Assembly: GCA_035940575.1 (NCBI GenBank)
Contig: DASZER010000014.1
Span: forward strand, 1-58,325
Reading direction: 5' to 3'
Origin: BP-191 sp035940575
GTDB lineage: Bacteria > Actinomycetota > Actinomycetes > BP-191
DNA length: 58,325 nucleotides
Numbering within the stretch: the first letter of the stretch is position 1; each line of letters opens with the position of its first letter. The translations under genes and the position numbers were made by a program. Below are positions 33,050 through 42,749 of the stretch, piece after piece. The notes below the pieces were generated by a model that searched no databases, was not told the DNA's origin, and saw nothing but the letters and a program-made list of their open reading frames with translations.

Positions 33050-34818
33050 TCGGAGACGCCCCGGAGCATCAGTGTCAACCGATTTGTTCCCTCCGGCACG
33101 AGCCGGACGGGGATGCCCCAGTCCTGCGTCGTGAGGTGGCAGGCGGGGTGCTCGCCCTCGTCGTCGCAGGTCGCGGCCCATGCCGTGACGTGCAGCACGC
33201 CGTCGACGTAGAGGTCGGCGAGGGTCAGCTCGCGGGTCAGCCCGGTGTCCGTGCCGCCGCCTTCCAGGAGCAGGCTCGCGGGCGTCGCGGAGACCGCGAG
33301 GCGGGTCGGCGGCCCGAACTGCTCGTCCAGGTGCTGCCCGCCCGGCGCCTCGAAGACCACCTCCAGCGACACCCGTCCGGGCCGCACGTCGGTCGCAGGC
33401 CGCTGCGTCTGCCGGGCCTCGCCCTCGACGGTGCGCGGCTCCAGCGCCGGCGTCGTGACGGCGTGGGCGGCGGACTCGACGACGTAGAGCGTGCCGTCCA
33501 CCTCGACCGCGCCGCTCGGCTCCTTCAGGCCCGTGGCGAGCGTCGTGACCGTGTCGGTGGCGGGGTCGTAGGCGCGCAGGGCGCCGTTGTACGTGTCGCA
33601 GACGACGAGCGTGCCGTCGGCGCGCGGCGCGACGCCGAGAGGGTGCTGGAGCAACGCCTCCTTGGCCGCGCCGTCCACGTGCCCGAAGTCGAACAGCCCC
33701 GTGCCGACGGCCGTGCCGACCGCCGTGCCGTCGTACCAGCGCAGCGCACTCGTCTCGGCGTCGGCGAACCAGAGCCGGTCCCCGGCGACCGCGAGGCCGC
33801 TCGGCTGCGCGAGCCAGGCGTCGGTCGCGTCGCCGTCGCGCAGCCCCTCGGCGGCGGTGCCCGCGACGACGCCGACGGCCTCGCCGTCGTACGCCCAGAG
33901 CTGGTGGATGCCGGCCATCGCGATCACGAGGCGGCCGCCGTACCAGGCGACGTCCCACGGCGAGCTCAACGGCTGCGTGCGCGCGGGGCCGGAGAACGGC
34001 GCGCCCCGGAGCTGCTCGCCCGTGCCCGCGAGCGTGGTCACCTCGCCGGTGTCGAGGTCGACCGCGCGGACGAGGTGGTTGACCGTGTCGGCCACCGCGA
34101 CGCGGCCGTCGGGGAGCAGGCACAGGCCGTTCGGCTCGGAGAAGCGCGCGGTCTCCGCCGGGCCGTCGGCCCAGCCGCGCATGCCGTCGCCGACGCGGCG
34201 CGTGACGTTGCCCCCGGCGTCGAGGAGCACGAGCGAGTGGTGACCGGTGTCGGAGACCAGGAGGCCGTGCGGCGTGCTCACGACCTTGCCGGGGAAGCGC
34301 AGCGGCGTCGGCTCGGGAGCGGGGATCGCGAGCGGGGGCTCGCCGCGTACGAGCGTGCCCTTGGCCTCGTGCTCGGCGACGAGGCGCCGTACGACCTCCT
34401 CCAGGCCCGCCGCGTGGCCCTCGCCCGAGGCCTGCGCGACGACGTAGCCCTCGGGATCGACGACGACGAGCGTCGGCCAGGCGCGGACGGCGTACTGCCG
34501 CCACGTCGTCAGCTTGGGGTCGTCGAGGACGGGGTGGTTGACCTCGTAGCGCTCGACCGCCGCGACGACGGCGTCGTGCTCGGCCTCGTGCGCGAACTTC
34601 GGCGAGTGCACGCCGACGACGACGAGGACGTCGGCGTAGCGGTGCTCCAGGTCGCGCAGCTCGTCGAGGACGTGCAGGCAGTTCGCGCAGCAGAACGTCC
34701 AGAAGTCGAGCAGCACGACCTTGCCGCGCAGCAAGTCGAGGGAGAGCGGGCCTGGCGTGTTGATCCAGCCGCCCGCGCCGGCCAGCTCGGGAGCGCGTAC
34801 GCGCGTGCTCGTGTCCAC
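33046..34818 (-). CDS. Thioredoxin-like plus NHL-repeat propeller protein (NHLRC2-like)
   Basis: 590 aa. The N-terminal thioredoxin fold has the active-site-like WTFCCANCLH (CxxC form CANC) and RAWPTLVVVDPEGYVV. From about residue 165 an NHL beta-propeller begins, with repeats such as TPHGLLVSDTGHHSLVLLD, EPNGLCLLPDGRVAVADTVNHLVRAVD and QPSGLAVAGDRLWFADAETSALR. A C-terminal beta-rich domain (~475-590) completes the NHLRC2 architecture. No signal peptide is present. Its exact redox role is unknown. GTG start; four bases separate it from the upstream HNH-like gene. Its TGA is part of the next ECF -35. Confidence 0.9.
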   Translation of the reverse strand: MDTSTRVRAPELAGAGGWINTPGPLSLDLLRGKVVLLDFWTFCCANCLHVLDELRDLEHRYADVLVVVGVHSPKFAHEAEHDAVVAAVERYEVNHPVLDDPKLTTWRQYAVRAWPTLVVVDPEGYVVAQASGEGHAAGLEEVVRRLVAEHEAKGTLVRGEPPLAIPAPEPTPLRFPGKVVSTPHGLLVSDTGHHSLVLLDAGGNVTRRVGDGMRGWADGPAETARFSEPNGLCLLPDGRVAVADTVNHLVRAVDLDTGEVTTLAGTGEQLRGAPFSGPARTQPLSSPWDVAWYGGRLVIAMAGIHQLWAYDGEAVGVVAGTAAEGLRDGDATDAWLAQPSGLAVAGDRLWFADAETSALRWYDGTAVGTAVGTGLFDFGHVDGAAKEALLQHPLGVAPRADGTLVVCDTYNGALRAYDPATDTVTTLATGLKEPSGAVEVDGTLYVVESAAHAVTTPALEPRTVEGEARQTQRPATDVRPGRVSLEVVFEAPGGQHLDEQFGPPTRLAVSATPASLLLEGGGTDTGLTRELTLADLYVDGVLHVTAWAATCDDEGEHPACHLTTQDWGIPVRLVPEGTNRLTLMLRGVSD

Positions 34819-34822
34819 GCCG

Positions 34823-35629
34823 TCATTGTCCCCGGCGCTCCTTGTGCATGGCGCGGGACCCGCGCCATGGCGGCGAGAGCGGCACGCCTGGCTTCTGTGC
34901 GGCCACGAACACCTCGCGCATCGCGTGAACGGCGGCCATCGAGAGCGGTGGCCCCGGGGGCCACGCGACCTCCGTGCGGTTCGGCGGCCAGATCCGCACG
35001 AACTCGTCCGCGTGCGCGTCGGTCCAGGAGGTGTACTCGAGGATGTCGGTCGTGCCTCCGGTGACCATCTCCCACACGAAGCCCCCGATGCAGTTGATGC
35101 CGAAGAACGCGTAGCGCGGCATCTGGTTCACCGGCAGAAATCGCGTGACGTCGGCCTCACCGCTCGGGGGGTCGTCGCGGGTGTCGCGCGCGGCGATCCG
35201 GACCGAGGTGTACCCCGGCATGCCTCCCGTGTCCCTCAGACTCAGCAACAGTGTCCGGCAGAGCTCGTACCCCCACCTGTCGGGAAGGGCGCCCGCGAAG
35301 CACCCGAGCATCGTCGTCTTGATCATCCACCGACCCGCGGCACTCTGCTGGCGGGGTGGGAGCGTCGCCGGGTCGCCGTTCAACAGCGGCATCAGGTTCT
35401 CGCGCGCGTCGTTCTCGTACCGACGTCCCAGCGTCTCGTTGCACCGCCGACAGATGCGCATCTTGCTTCGAGGCGGTGCCTGCTCGCCGGGGACCGCGTA
35501 CCTGCTGACGAGGAAGCGTCGCATCCACGTCGGAACGATGTCCTCGTCGGTCAACGGTCCGACGGTGAGGCAGATCGGACACGTCGGCGTCGGTGCGGCA
35601 GCGCGCGTCACGAACAGGAGTGTCCACAC
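34823..35629 (-). CDS. HNH-like zinc-finger protein, probably horizontally acquired
   Basis: 268 aa. An HNH-like treble-clef is formed by CPICLTVGPLTDEDIVPTWM and ICRRCNETLGRRYENDAR: CxxC, the position normally EH-x-P-x-W (here EDIVPTW, so the catalytic His is Asp), then CxxCN. The following PLLNGDPATLPPRQQSAAGRWMIKT matches a widespread family whose C-terminal half is helical and uncharacterised. Three sampled 60-base rows have 63-68% G+C, against 78% in a neighbouring row, which suggests transfer. Nuclease activity is doubtful because of the His to Asp change. GTG start. It may read through into the thioredoxin-NHL gene. Confidence 0.65.
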   Translation of the reverse strand: MWTLLFVTRAAAPTPTCPICLTVGPLTDEDIVPTWMRRFLVSRYAVPGEQAPPRSKMRICRRCNETLGRRYENDARENLMPLLNGDPATLPPRQQSAAGRWMIKTTMLGCFAGALPDRWGYELCRTLLLSLRDTGGMPGYTSVRIAARDTRDDPPSGEADVTRFLPVNQMPRYAFFGINCIGGFVWEMVTGGTTDILEYTSWTDAHADEFVRIWPPNRTEVAWPPGPPLSMAAVHAMREVFVAAQKPGVPLSPPWRGSRAMHKERRGQ

Positions 35630-35661
35630 GCGTGATGCCTCGCGCTACGACGTCGTCGCGC

Positions 35662-36036
35662 CTACCCGAACCCGAGCATCTGGCGAACGGTCGGGAGCAG
35701 GTCGGCGAGGTCGTGCTTGCGGAGGTAGCGGTCGATCGCGGGCGTGCGCGAGACCTCGGTCGCGAGGTCGTGCGTCGTGAACAGCAGGATCTTCGCGTCG
35801 GGCGCGACCTCCTTGATCAACGGCGCCAGCGCGAGCCCCATGATCGGGCCCTCGATGAAGTGGTCGAGCACGACGAGCTGCGGCTGCGTCTCGCGGGCCA
35901 GCGGCAACGCCTCGTCGGCGCTCGCCGCCTCCCCCTCGACCAGCAGGCGCGACTCGCCGGACAGCGTGATCCTGATCAGCCTCCGGAAGTCGGCGTCGTC
36001 CTCGATGACGACGAGGACGCGGATCGGGTCGCTCAT
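35662..36036 (-). CDS. Single-domain response regulator (CheY-like receiver)
   Basis: 124 aa, receiver domain only. The acidic pair is in VVIEDDADF, the phospho-acceptor Asp58 is in LVVLDHFIEG, and Thr (LLFTTHD) and Lys (YLRKHD) complete the active site. There is no output domain, so it should signal by protein contact. The ATG overlaps the kinase stop as ATGA, so it is the likely partner of the kinase upstream. Confidence 0.92.
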   Translation of the reverse strand: MSDPIRVLVVIEDDADFRRLIRITLSGESRLLVEGEAASADEALPLARETQPQLVVLDHFIEGPIMGLALAPLIKEVAPDAKILLFTTHDLATEVSRTPAIDRYLRKHDLADLLPTVRQMLGFG

Positions 36037-38090
36037 GCCTCTCCCGCCCTCGGCACGGTGAACGTCACGGTCGTACCCGCGCCGACGGCGCTGCGCGCCC
36101 AGATGCGGCCGCCCTGCGCCTCGACCAGCGCCTTGCAGATGTAGAGCCCGAGGCCCGTGCCCTTCTGGCCGTCGGGCGGGCCGGCGAGGCGCGCGAACTT
36201 CCCGAACAGCCGCGGGAGCTGGTCCTCGGGGATGCCGGGGCCGCGGTCGGCCACCGACACCTCGATCTCGCGGCCGCGAGGCGCGACGCGCACCTCGACG
36301 GCGGCGTCGGGCGGGGAGAACTTCTGCGCGTTCGACAGCAGGTTGGTGAGCACGCGCCAGTAGCGGTCCTCGTCGCCGAGCGCGGCGGGCAGCGACGCGG
36401 GGACCTCGGCGCACACGTGCTTGTCGGGCGTCGCGGTGTTCATCTCGGCGGCGGTGCGCAGGACGAGCGCGCGCAGGTCGAACGGCTGGATCTCGTACGG
36501 GAAGTCGCCCGACTCGATGCGCGCGACCTGGAGGACGTCCTCGACCATCGTCGACAGGCGCTTGGTGTTGCGCGAGACGACCGCGAGGAGGTCCTTCTTC
36601 ATCGGGTCCTCGATGGCGTCCCACCGCTGCAGGATCGTGTCGACGTAGCCGGCGATGACGGTCATCGGCGAGCGCAGGTCGTGGGCCACGACGCCGACGA
36701 ACTCGTTCTTGAGCTGGTCGAGCTCGCGCAGGCGCGCGGTCGTGGAGCGCTCGCCGTCGAGCCGCGCGAGCGTGTACAGCGCGCCGCCGGTGAGGGCCGT
36801 CAGCTCGTCGATGCGCGCGACGGTCTCGGCGTCGTAGGAGCCCTCGCGCGCCGAGGCGATCGTCAGCATCGCCCGCGCGCTGCCGCCGATGACGATGGGC
36901 GTCGCGACGAACGACCGCATCCCTGCGCGCGCGGCGGGGCTGGTGGCGTAGCGCGTCGCGATGTCCTCGACCAGCACCGCGGACCGCGACGACAGCAGCT
37001 CGGCGAGGATCGGCTCGGTCAGCGGCATCGACGTCCCCGCCGGAACGGTGTCCGAGCCGGTGCCGACGGCCGCGGCCACGGTCGCGGCGGACTCCTCGAC
37101 GAGCGTGAGCGCGGCGCGGTCGAACGGCACCACGTCGGCCGCCGCGCGCGCGAACGCCTCGAACCCGCTCGCCAGGTCCTCGGCGAGCGCGACGGCGGCG
37201 TACGCCTCGCGCAGCGCGACGTCGCGCGTGTGCCGCATCTCGGCGGCCCGCCGCGCCTCGACCGCCGACTGGATCGCCGCGGTCGCGGCGGCCAGGACCA
37301 CCGCGAGCACGAGCCCGAGGCCGAGGATCACGCCGGCCGCGCGGTCGAACGTGAGGACGTTGTCCTCGCCGAACGTCGTCAGCGCCTGCCACAGGAACAG
37401 CGTCACCGCGAGCGTCAGCACCGCCACGGGGACGGGCAGCCACCGCGGCGCTCCCGAGGGCACGGCGGCACGCCACGCGCGCGCGCCGAAGCCGAGCGAC
37501 GCGGCGAGCAGCGCGATGGCGGTCATCGGCGCCATCGCGGTGCTGGTGCGCCACGTGTACGCCGTCGAGACGCCGGAGACGTAGCCGAACAGGGCCACGA
37601 GCACGAGCCCCGCGACGCCCGACGAGACGACACCGACGACGAGTGGAACGCGGCCCTGCCGCAGCCCGGCTACCAGCATCGCGGCGCCGCAGGCGCCGAG
37701 GGCGACGAAGCACAGGGCGGTGTTGCGCGCCATGCGTCCGGGCACGTCGGTGCCGAACGTGATCCACGGGTCGAAGAACAGCGTGTCGACGCCGAGCGGG
37801 CGGTCGAGCGCGTACTGCGCGACGGTGAGCCCGGCGAGGGTCACGACGAGCGCGCCCGTGACGATGCCGAGCGTGCGCCAGCGCGTCCGCGCGGCGAGCA
37901 GCGTCAGGCCGAGCAGCAGCAACGCGATCGCGGTGTTGAACTGCATCGGGACCTGCGTCGGGTTGAGCTGGATCAGCCCGCGGCGGTGGGTGAGCCAGCC
38001 GACGAGCACGACCGCCCCGATCGAGGAGACCAGGATGCCCGCGACGTCGGCGACGCCCTCGCTGCGACGGGCGGGTGTCTGGGTCCCCAC
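36033..38090 (-). CDS. Membrane sensor histidine kinase with GAF domain
   Basis: 685 aa from GTG 38090. About eight N-terminal transmembrane helices (residues ~20-270) are followed by a GAF-like domain (ALAEDLASGFEAFARAAADVVPFDRAALTLV...) and a HisKA box, FVGVVAHDLRSPMTVIAGY, with the phospho-acceptor His. HATPase motifs N (LTNLLSNAQKFS), G1 (VADRGPGIPED) and G2 (GQKGTGLGLYI) follow. The membrane part resembles MASE-like sensors; the ligand is unknown. Coupled to the receiver gene by ATGA and divergent from gltB. Confidence 0.9.
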   Translation of the reverse strand: MGTQTPARRSEGVADVAGILVSSIGAVVLVGWLTHRRGLIQLNPTQVPMQFNTAIALLLLGLTLLAARTRWRTLGIVTGALVVTLAGLTVAQYALDRPLGVDTLFFDPWITFGTDVPGRMARNTALCFVALGACGAAMLVAGLRQGRVPLVVGVVSSGVAGLVLVALFGYVSGVSTAYTWRTSTAMAPMTAIALLAASLGFGARAWRAAVPSGAPRWLPVPVAVLTLAVTLFLWQALTTFGEDNVLTFDRAAGVILGLGLVLAVVLAAATAAIQSAVEARRAAEMRHTRDVALREAYAAVALAEDLASGFEAFARAAADVVPFDRAALTLVEESAATVAAAVGTGSDTVPAGTSMPLTEPILAELLSSRSAVLVEDIATRYATSPAARAGMRSFVATPIVIGGSARAMLTIASAREGSYDAETVARIDELTALTGGALYTLARLDGERSTTARLRELDQLKNEFVGVVAHDLRSPMTVIAGYVDTILQRWDAIEDPMKKDLLAVVSRNTKRLSTMVEDVLQVARIESGDFPYEIQPFDLRALVLRTAAEMNTATPDKHVCAEVPASLPAALGDEDRYWRVLTNLLSNAQKFSPPDAAVEVRVAPRGREIEVSVADRGPGIPEDQLPRLFGKFARLAGPPDGQKGTGLGLYICKALVEAQGGRIWARSAVGAGTTVTFTVPRAGEA

Positions 38091-38234
38091 GGCGCGATCC
38101 TGCCCGCTTTTCGGGCCGAAACGCGCAACCTTCGCCGTACGGGTTCGCGGCGTGACAGACTGCGGGCCACGGCAGCAACGGCGCTGGCCTCCCCCCGTAC
38201 GAGCCCGTACTCGCACCCGATGGAGCCCGCCGGC

Positions 38235-41200
38235 ATGACTCCGTACCACCTGGACCCCGAGCGCGACGCCTGCGGCATCGGCTTCGTCGCGGACGTGAAG
38301 GGGCGGCGTTCGCACACTCCCGTCGCGCAGGCGCTGGCCGCGCTCGGCCGCGTGGAGCACCGCGGCGCGATCGCGGACGACCCGCAGGCCGGCGACGGCG
38401 CGGGCCTGCTCGTGCCGGTGGACAGGGACTTCTTCGCGGCGCGTACGCCAGGCCTGCAGCCCGGCGACGCGGAGCTGCTCGGCCTCGCGATGGCGTTCCT
38501 CCCCGCCGACGTCGAGGGCGGCGAGCCGATCCAGGCGGCGGCGCGGCGGGCGCTGGAGGACGCGTGCCTGCACGAGGGCCTCGGCGTCTCGGGCTGGCGC
38601 GTGGTGCCCGTGGACCCGAACGCCCTGGGGGAGTTCGCGCGCAGGCAGGCTCCGCGCATCGAGCAGGCGATCCTGCTGCGCTCGACGTCGGTGCCCGTGG
38701 AGGAGGCGGAGCGCCGGGCGTTCCGGGCGCGCAAGCGCTTCGCGCGCACGGTCGCGGCGCGCGGCATCCCGGCGTACCTCGCGTCGATGTCGTTCCGCAC
38801 GGTGACGTACAAGGCGCTGTGCGCGGCGGAGCAGCTCGGCGCGTTCTACCTCGACCTGCGCGACCCGGAGATGGTGGCCCCGTTCGCTGTGTTCCACCAG
38901 CGCTACTCCACCAACACGACGCCGACGTGGACGCGCGCGCAGCCGTTCCGCTTCCTCTGCCACAACGGCGAGATCAACACCATCCAGGGCAACGTCAACT
39001 GGATGTCGGCGCGCGAGGGCTCGCTCGGCACCGGCGACCTCATCGAGGAGGAGCTGGTCCGCCCGGTCATCGAGCCGGACGGCTCGGACTCGGCGATGCT
39101 CGACAACGCCGTCGAGCTGCTCGTGCGCGCCGGCCGCGACGTGCGGCACGTGATGGCGATGCTCGTGCCCGAGGCGTGGGAGGACTCCGACGACGACCTG
39201 CCCGAGCCGGTCCGCGAGTTCTACGAGTACCACGCGGGCCTCACCGAGCCGTGGGACGGCCCGGCGGGCCTGGTGTTCACCGACGGCGAGCGCGTCGGCG
39301 CCTGCCTCGACCGCAACGGCCTGCGCCCCCTGCGCTACGCCGTCTCCTCCGACGGCCTCGTCGTCTGCTCGTCGGAGGCGGGCGTCGTGGACCTGTCGGG
39401 CACCGTCACGCGCGGGCGCCTCGGGCCCGGCCAGATGATCTGCGTCGACCCGCGGATGGGCCTGCAGACCAACGCCGAGATCAAGGCGTGGCTGGCCGCG
39501 CGGCGCCCGTACGGCGAGTGGCTGCGCAACGGCCTGCGCCGCCTTCCCACCGGCACTCCCGTCGCCGAGCCGGGACCCGCGCTGGCGCTGCGGCAGGCGG
39601 CGTACGGCTACACGCGCGAGGAGCTCACGACCGTCCTGCGCTCGATGGGCACGACCGGCAAGGAGCCGGTGTCGTCCATGGGCGACGACACCGCGATGGC
39701 CGTCATGTCGGGCACCGGGCGCCCGGTCGCGGCGTACCTCAAGCAGCGCTTCGCGCAGGTCACCAACCCCGCGCTCGACCACCTGCGCGAGCGGACCGTG
39801 ATGTCGTTGCGGACGCGGCTCGGCATGCTGGAGCCGATCCTCACCGAGCGCCCCGAGGCCGCGCGCGGCGTGGAGCTCTCGACGTTCCTGCTGACGCCGT
39901 CGGGGCTCGACGCGCTGGTCGGCGGCTCCGAGGTGCTCGGCCGGTGGACGCGGCTCGACTGCACGTTCCCCGTGGAGGAGGGCGAGGCGGGCCTCGAGTC
40001 GGCGCTGATCAGGCTGTCGTACGCCGCCGAGGCCGCGATCCTCGCCGGCTCGGAGATCCTCGTGCTGGACGACTCGGGCGTGACGCCCGACCGCGCTCCG
40101 GTGCCGATGCTGCTCGCGGTCGGCGCGGTGCACCAGCACCTGGTCGACGGGCAGCTCCGCTCGCTCGCGTCGATCGTCGTGGACTCCGGCGAGCCGCGCG
40201 AGGTGCACCACTTCGCGACGCTGCTCGGCTACGGCGCCGAGGCCATCTGCCCGCGCCTCGCGCTGGAGACCGTGGCCGCTCTCGCCATCAAGACCGGCGG
40301 CCCCGACGCCGCCGGGCCGGCGCAGGAGGCGTACCGGCACGCGGTCGAGGACGGCGTGCTCAAGGTGATGTCGAAGATGGGCATCTCGTGTCTCGACTCG
40401 TACCGCGCCGCGCAGATCTTCGACGCGGTCGGCCTGTCGGCGGCGGTGGTCGAGCGCTGCTTCCGCGGGACGGTCTCGCCGATCGGCGGCATCGGCTTCG
40501 CGGAGATCGCCGACGACGTGCTGCGCAGGCACGCCACCGCCTACGCCGCCAAGCCCGTCCTGGACAACCCCGGCTTCGTGAAGTGGCGGCGCGGCGGCGA
40601 GTACCACCACAACAACCCCGACGTGATCCAGGCGCTCCAGAACGTCACCGCGCCCGACGCGCCGCCCGTGCCCGGCGCGGACAAGGAGCTCGTCGCCGCG
40701 CACAACCTCAGGCGGGCCGTGCAGGACGGCAAGCGCGAGGCGTACGACCGCTTCGCCGCGCTGGTCAACGAGCGCCCGCCGACCAACCCGCGCGACCTCC
40801 TCGAGCTGATCCCCGCGAGCGAGCCGGTGCCGCTGGACGAGGTCGAGCCGGTCGAGTCGATCGTGAAGCGGTTCTCGACGGGCGCGATGTCGCACGGCTC
40901 GATCGGCGCCGAGGCGCACGAGACGCTGGCCCGAGCGATGAACCTGCTGGGCGCCAAGAGCAACTGCGGCGAGGGCGGCGAGGACCCCGCGCGGTTCCGC
41001 AACGACCGCAACAGCGCGATCAAGCAGATCGCGAGCGGGCGCTTCGGGGTCACGCCGGAGTACGCGTCGTTCGCCTCGGAGCTGCAGATCAAGGTGGCCC
41101 AGGGCTCGAAGCCCGGCGAGGGCGGCCAGATCCCCGGCCACAAGGTGAGCGAGGAGATCGCGCGGCTGCGGCACACGACGCCCGGCGTCGGCCTCATCTC

Positions 41201-42716
41201 GCCGCCGCCGCACCACGACATCTACTCGATCGAGGACCTGTCGCAGCTCATCTTCGACCTCAAGCAGGTCAACCCCCGCGCGGACGTCTCGGTGAAGCTC
41301 GTCGCCTCCGCCGGCGTCGGCACGATCGCGGCGGGCGTGGCGAAGGCGTTCGCCGAGGTCGTGCACGTCTCCGGCACCGACGGCGGCACCGGCGCGTCGG
41401 CGCTGTCGTCCATCAAGAACGCCGGGCTCGACTGGGAGTTCGGGCTCGCGGAGGCGCAGCAGTCGTTGATGGCCAACGGTCTGCGCTCGCGCGTGCGCCT
41501 GCGCGTGGACGGCGGCTTCAAGACCGGCCACGACGTCGTGGTCGCGGCGCTGATGGGGGCGGACGAGTACTCGTTCGGGACGGCGGCGCTGCTGGCCGAG
41601 GGCTGCATCATGGTCCGCGCCTGCCACCGCAACACCTGTCCCGTCGGCATCGCGACGCAGGACCCGGAGCTGCGGGCGAAGTTCGCCGGCACGGCCGAGG
41701 AGGTGGCGCAGTACCTCCGGTTCGTCGCCGAGGAGGTGCGCGAGCTGCTTGCGGTGGCGGGCTTCCGGTCGCTGGACGAGGCGATCGGGCGTACGGAGGC
41801 GCTGCGGCAGCGGCGTACGACGGACCCGCGCGCGGAGCTGCTCGACCTGCGGCCGTTGCTGGCCGTCTCGTCGGACGGGCCGCGCCGCTTCGTGTCGACC
41901 GTGTCGATCCAGCGGCAGCACGCGGCGCTGGGCGACCGGCTCTACGACGAGGCGTGGCCGGTCCTGTCGACCGGCGGCTCGCTGGAGCTGGACTGGACGA
42001 TCCGCAACGGCGACCGCTCGTTCGGGGCGCGGCTCGGCGGCGCGGTCGGGCACCGCTACGGCGCCACCGCCCCGCCCGGCTCCGTCACGGTTCGGCTGCG
42101 CGGCGTCGCGGGCCAGTCGCTGGGGGCGTTCCTCACCGACGGCATCCGCGTCGAGCTGACCGGCGAGGCGAACGACTACGTCGGCAAGTCCATGGGCGGC
42201 GGCGTCGTCTCCGTCGCGCCGCCGGCCAACGACGCCGGCGACGCCGTGCTCGCCGGCAACACCGTCCTCTACGGCGCCACCGGCGGCCGCGTGTTCATCG
42301 CGGGCCGGGCCGGCGAGCGCTACGCGGTCCGCAACTCCGGCGCCGTCTCCGTCGTCGAGGGCGTGGGCGACCACCTCGCGGAGTACATGACCGGGGGCAC
42401 CGTCATCGTGCTCGGGCCGACCGGCCGCAACGTCGGCGCGGGCATGAGCGGCGGCGAGGTGTTCGTGTGGGACGCGGGCGCGCCCGCCAAGGTCAACACG
42501 GCGATGGTCCAGGTCGGGCCGCTGCCGGCCGAGGACGCGCCGCGCGTGAAGGCGCTGGTCGAGGAGCACCTGGCGCTGACCGGCTCGCGGCGGGCCGCGG
42601 CGCTGCTCGCCGACTGGGCCGTCGAATCGGGCCGCTTCTGGCGCGTCGCGCCGACGCCGCCGGTGCTCGAGCTCGACGTCGAGGAGGAGGAGAAGGCCGA
42701 GGCCGCCGCGCGCTAG
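38235..42716 (+). CDS. gltB: Glutamate synthase (GOGAT), large subunit
   Basis: About 1493 aa. The N-terminal amidotransferase needs a free Cys after propeptide removal: Cys12 in ERDACGIGF. Then come the central domain, the FMN-binding synthase domain (KPGEGGQIPGHKV, HVSGTDGGTGASALSSIKNAG), the 3Fe-4S cysteines CIMVRACHRNTC and the C-terminal GXGXG beta-helix (ANDYVGKSMGGGVVSV...GATGGRVFIAGRAGER). It transfers the amide of glutamine to 2-oxoglutarate. ATG 38235 has GGAG nine bases upstream; ATG 38220, in frame, lacks one. The small subunit gltD is not next to it, unlike many actinobacteria. Confidence 0.96.
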   Translation: MTPYHLDPERDACGIGFVADVKGRRSHTPVAQALAALGRVEHRGAIADDPQAGDGAGLLVPVDRDFFAARTPGLQPGDAELLGLAMAFLPADVEGGEPIQAAARRALEDACLHEGLGVSGWRVVPVDPNALGEFARRQAPRIEQAILLRSTSVPVEEAERRAFRARKRFARTVAARGIPAYLASMSFRTVTYKALCAAEQLGAFYLDLRDPEMVAPFAVFHQRYSTNTTPTWTRAQPFRFLCHNGEINTIQGNVNWMSAREGSLGTGDLIEEELVRPVIEPDGSDSAMLDNAVELLVRAGRDVRHVMAMLVPEAWEDSDDDLPEPVREFYEYHAGLTEPWDGPAGLVFTDGERVGACLDRNGLRPLRYAVSSDGLVVCSSEAGVVDLSGTVTRGRLGPGQMICVDPRMGLQTNAEIKAWLAARRPYGEWLRNGLRRLPTGTPVAEPGPALALRQAAYGYTREELTTVLRSMGTTGKEPVSSMGDDTAMAVMSGTGRPVAAYLKQRFAQVTNPALDHLRERTVMSLRTRLGMLEPILTERPEAARGVELSTFLLTPSGLDALVGGSEVLGRWTRLDCTFPVEEGEAGLESALIRLSYAAEAAILAGSEILVLDDSGVTPDRAPVPMLLAVGAVHQHLVDGQLRSLASIVVDSGEPREVHHFATLLGYGAEAICPRLALETVAALAIKTGGPDAAGPAQEAYRHAVEDGVLKVMSKMGISCLDSYRAAQIFDAVGLSAAVVERCFRGTVSPIGGIGFAEIADDVLRRHATAYAAKPVLDNPGFVKWRRGGEYHHNNPDVIQALQNVTAPDAPPVPGADKELVAAHNLRRAVQDGKREAYDRFAALVNERPPTNPRDLLELIPASEPVPLDEVEPVESIVKRFSTGAMSHGSIGAEAHETLARAMNLLGAKSNCGEGGEDPARFRNDRNSAIKQIASGRFGVTPEYASFASELQIKVAQGSKPGEGGQIPGHKVSEEIARLRHTTPGVGLISPPPHHDIYSIEDLSQLIFDLKQVNPRADVSVKLVASAGVGTIAAGVAKAFAEVVHVSGTDGGTGASALSSIKNAGLDWEFGLAEAQQSLMANGLRSRVRLRVDGGFKTGHDVVVAALMGADEYSFGTAALLAEGCIMVRACHRNTCPVGIATQDPELRAKFAGTAEEVAQYLRFVAEEVRELLAVAGFRSLDEAIGRTEALRQRRTTDPRAELLDLRPLLAVSSDGPRRFVSTVSIQRQHAALGDRLYDEAWPVLSTGGSLELDWTIRNGDRSFGARLGGAVGHRYGATAPPGSVTVRLRGVAGQSLGAFLTDGIRVELTGEANDYVGKSMGGGVVSVAPPANDAGDAVLAGNTVLYGATGGRVFIAGRAGERYAVRNSGAVSVVEGVGDHLAEYMTGGTVIVLGPTGRNVGAGMSGGEVFVWDAGAPAKVNTAMVQVGPLPAEDAPRVKALVEEHLALTGSRRAAALLADWAVESGRFWRVAPTPPVLELDVEEEEKAEAAAR

Positions 42717-42749
42717 CCTGGGCGCCCCTCGTACGAACGGAGCCTCCTC

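Noticed and set aside
38091..38234. Riboswitch or leader peptide before gltB
   Set aside because: I saw only a short GTAC-GAGCCC-GTAC repeat and no conserved riboswitch core or terminator pairing.
36033..42569. A single open frame of 2178 codons on the minus strand
   Set aside because: Only its last ~685 codons (the histidine kinase) look like protein. The rest is antisense to gltB and very rich in Arg, Ala and His, a high-GC shadow.
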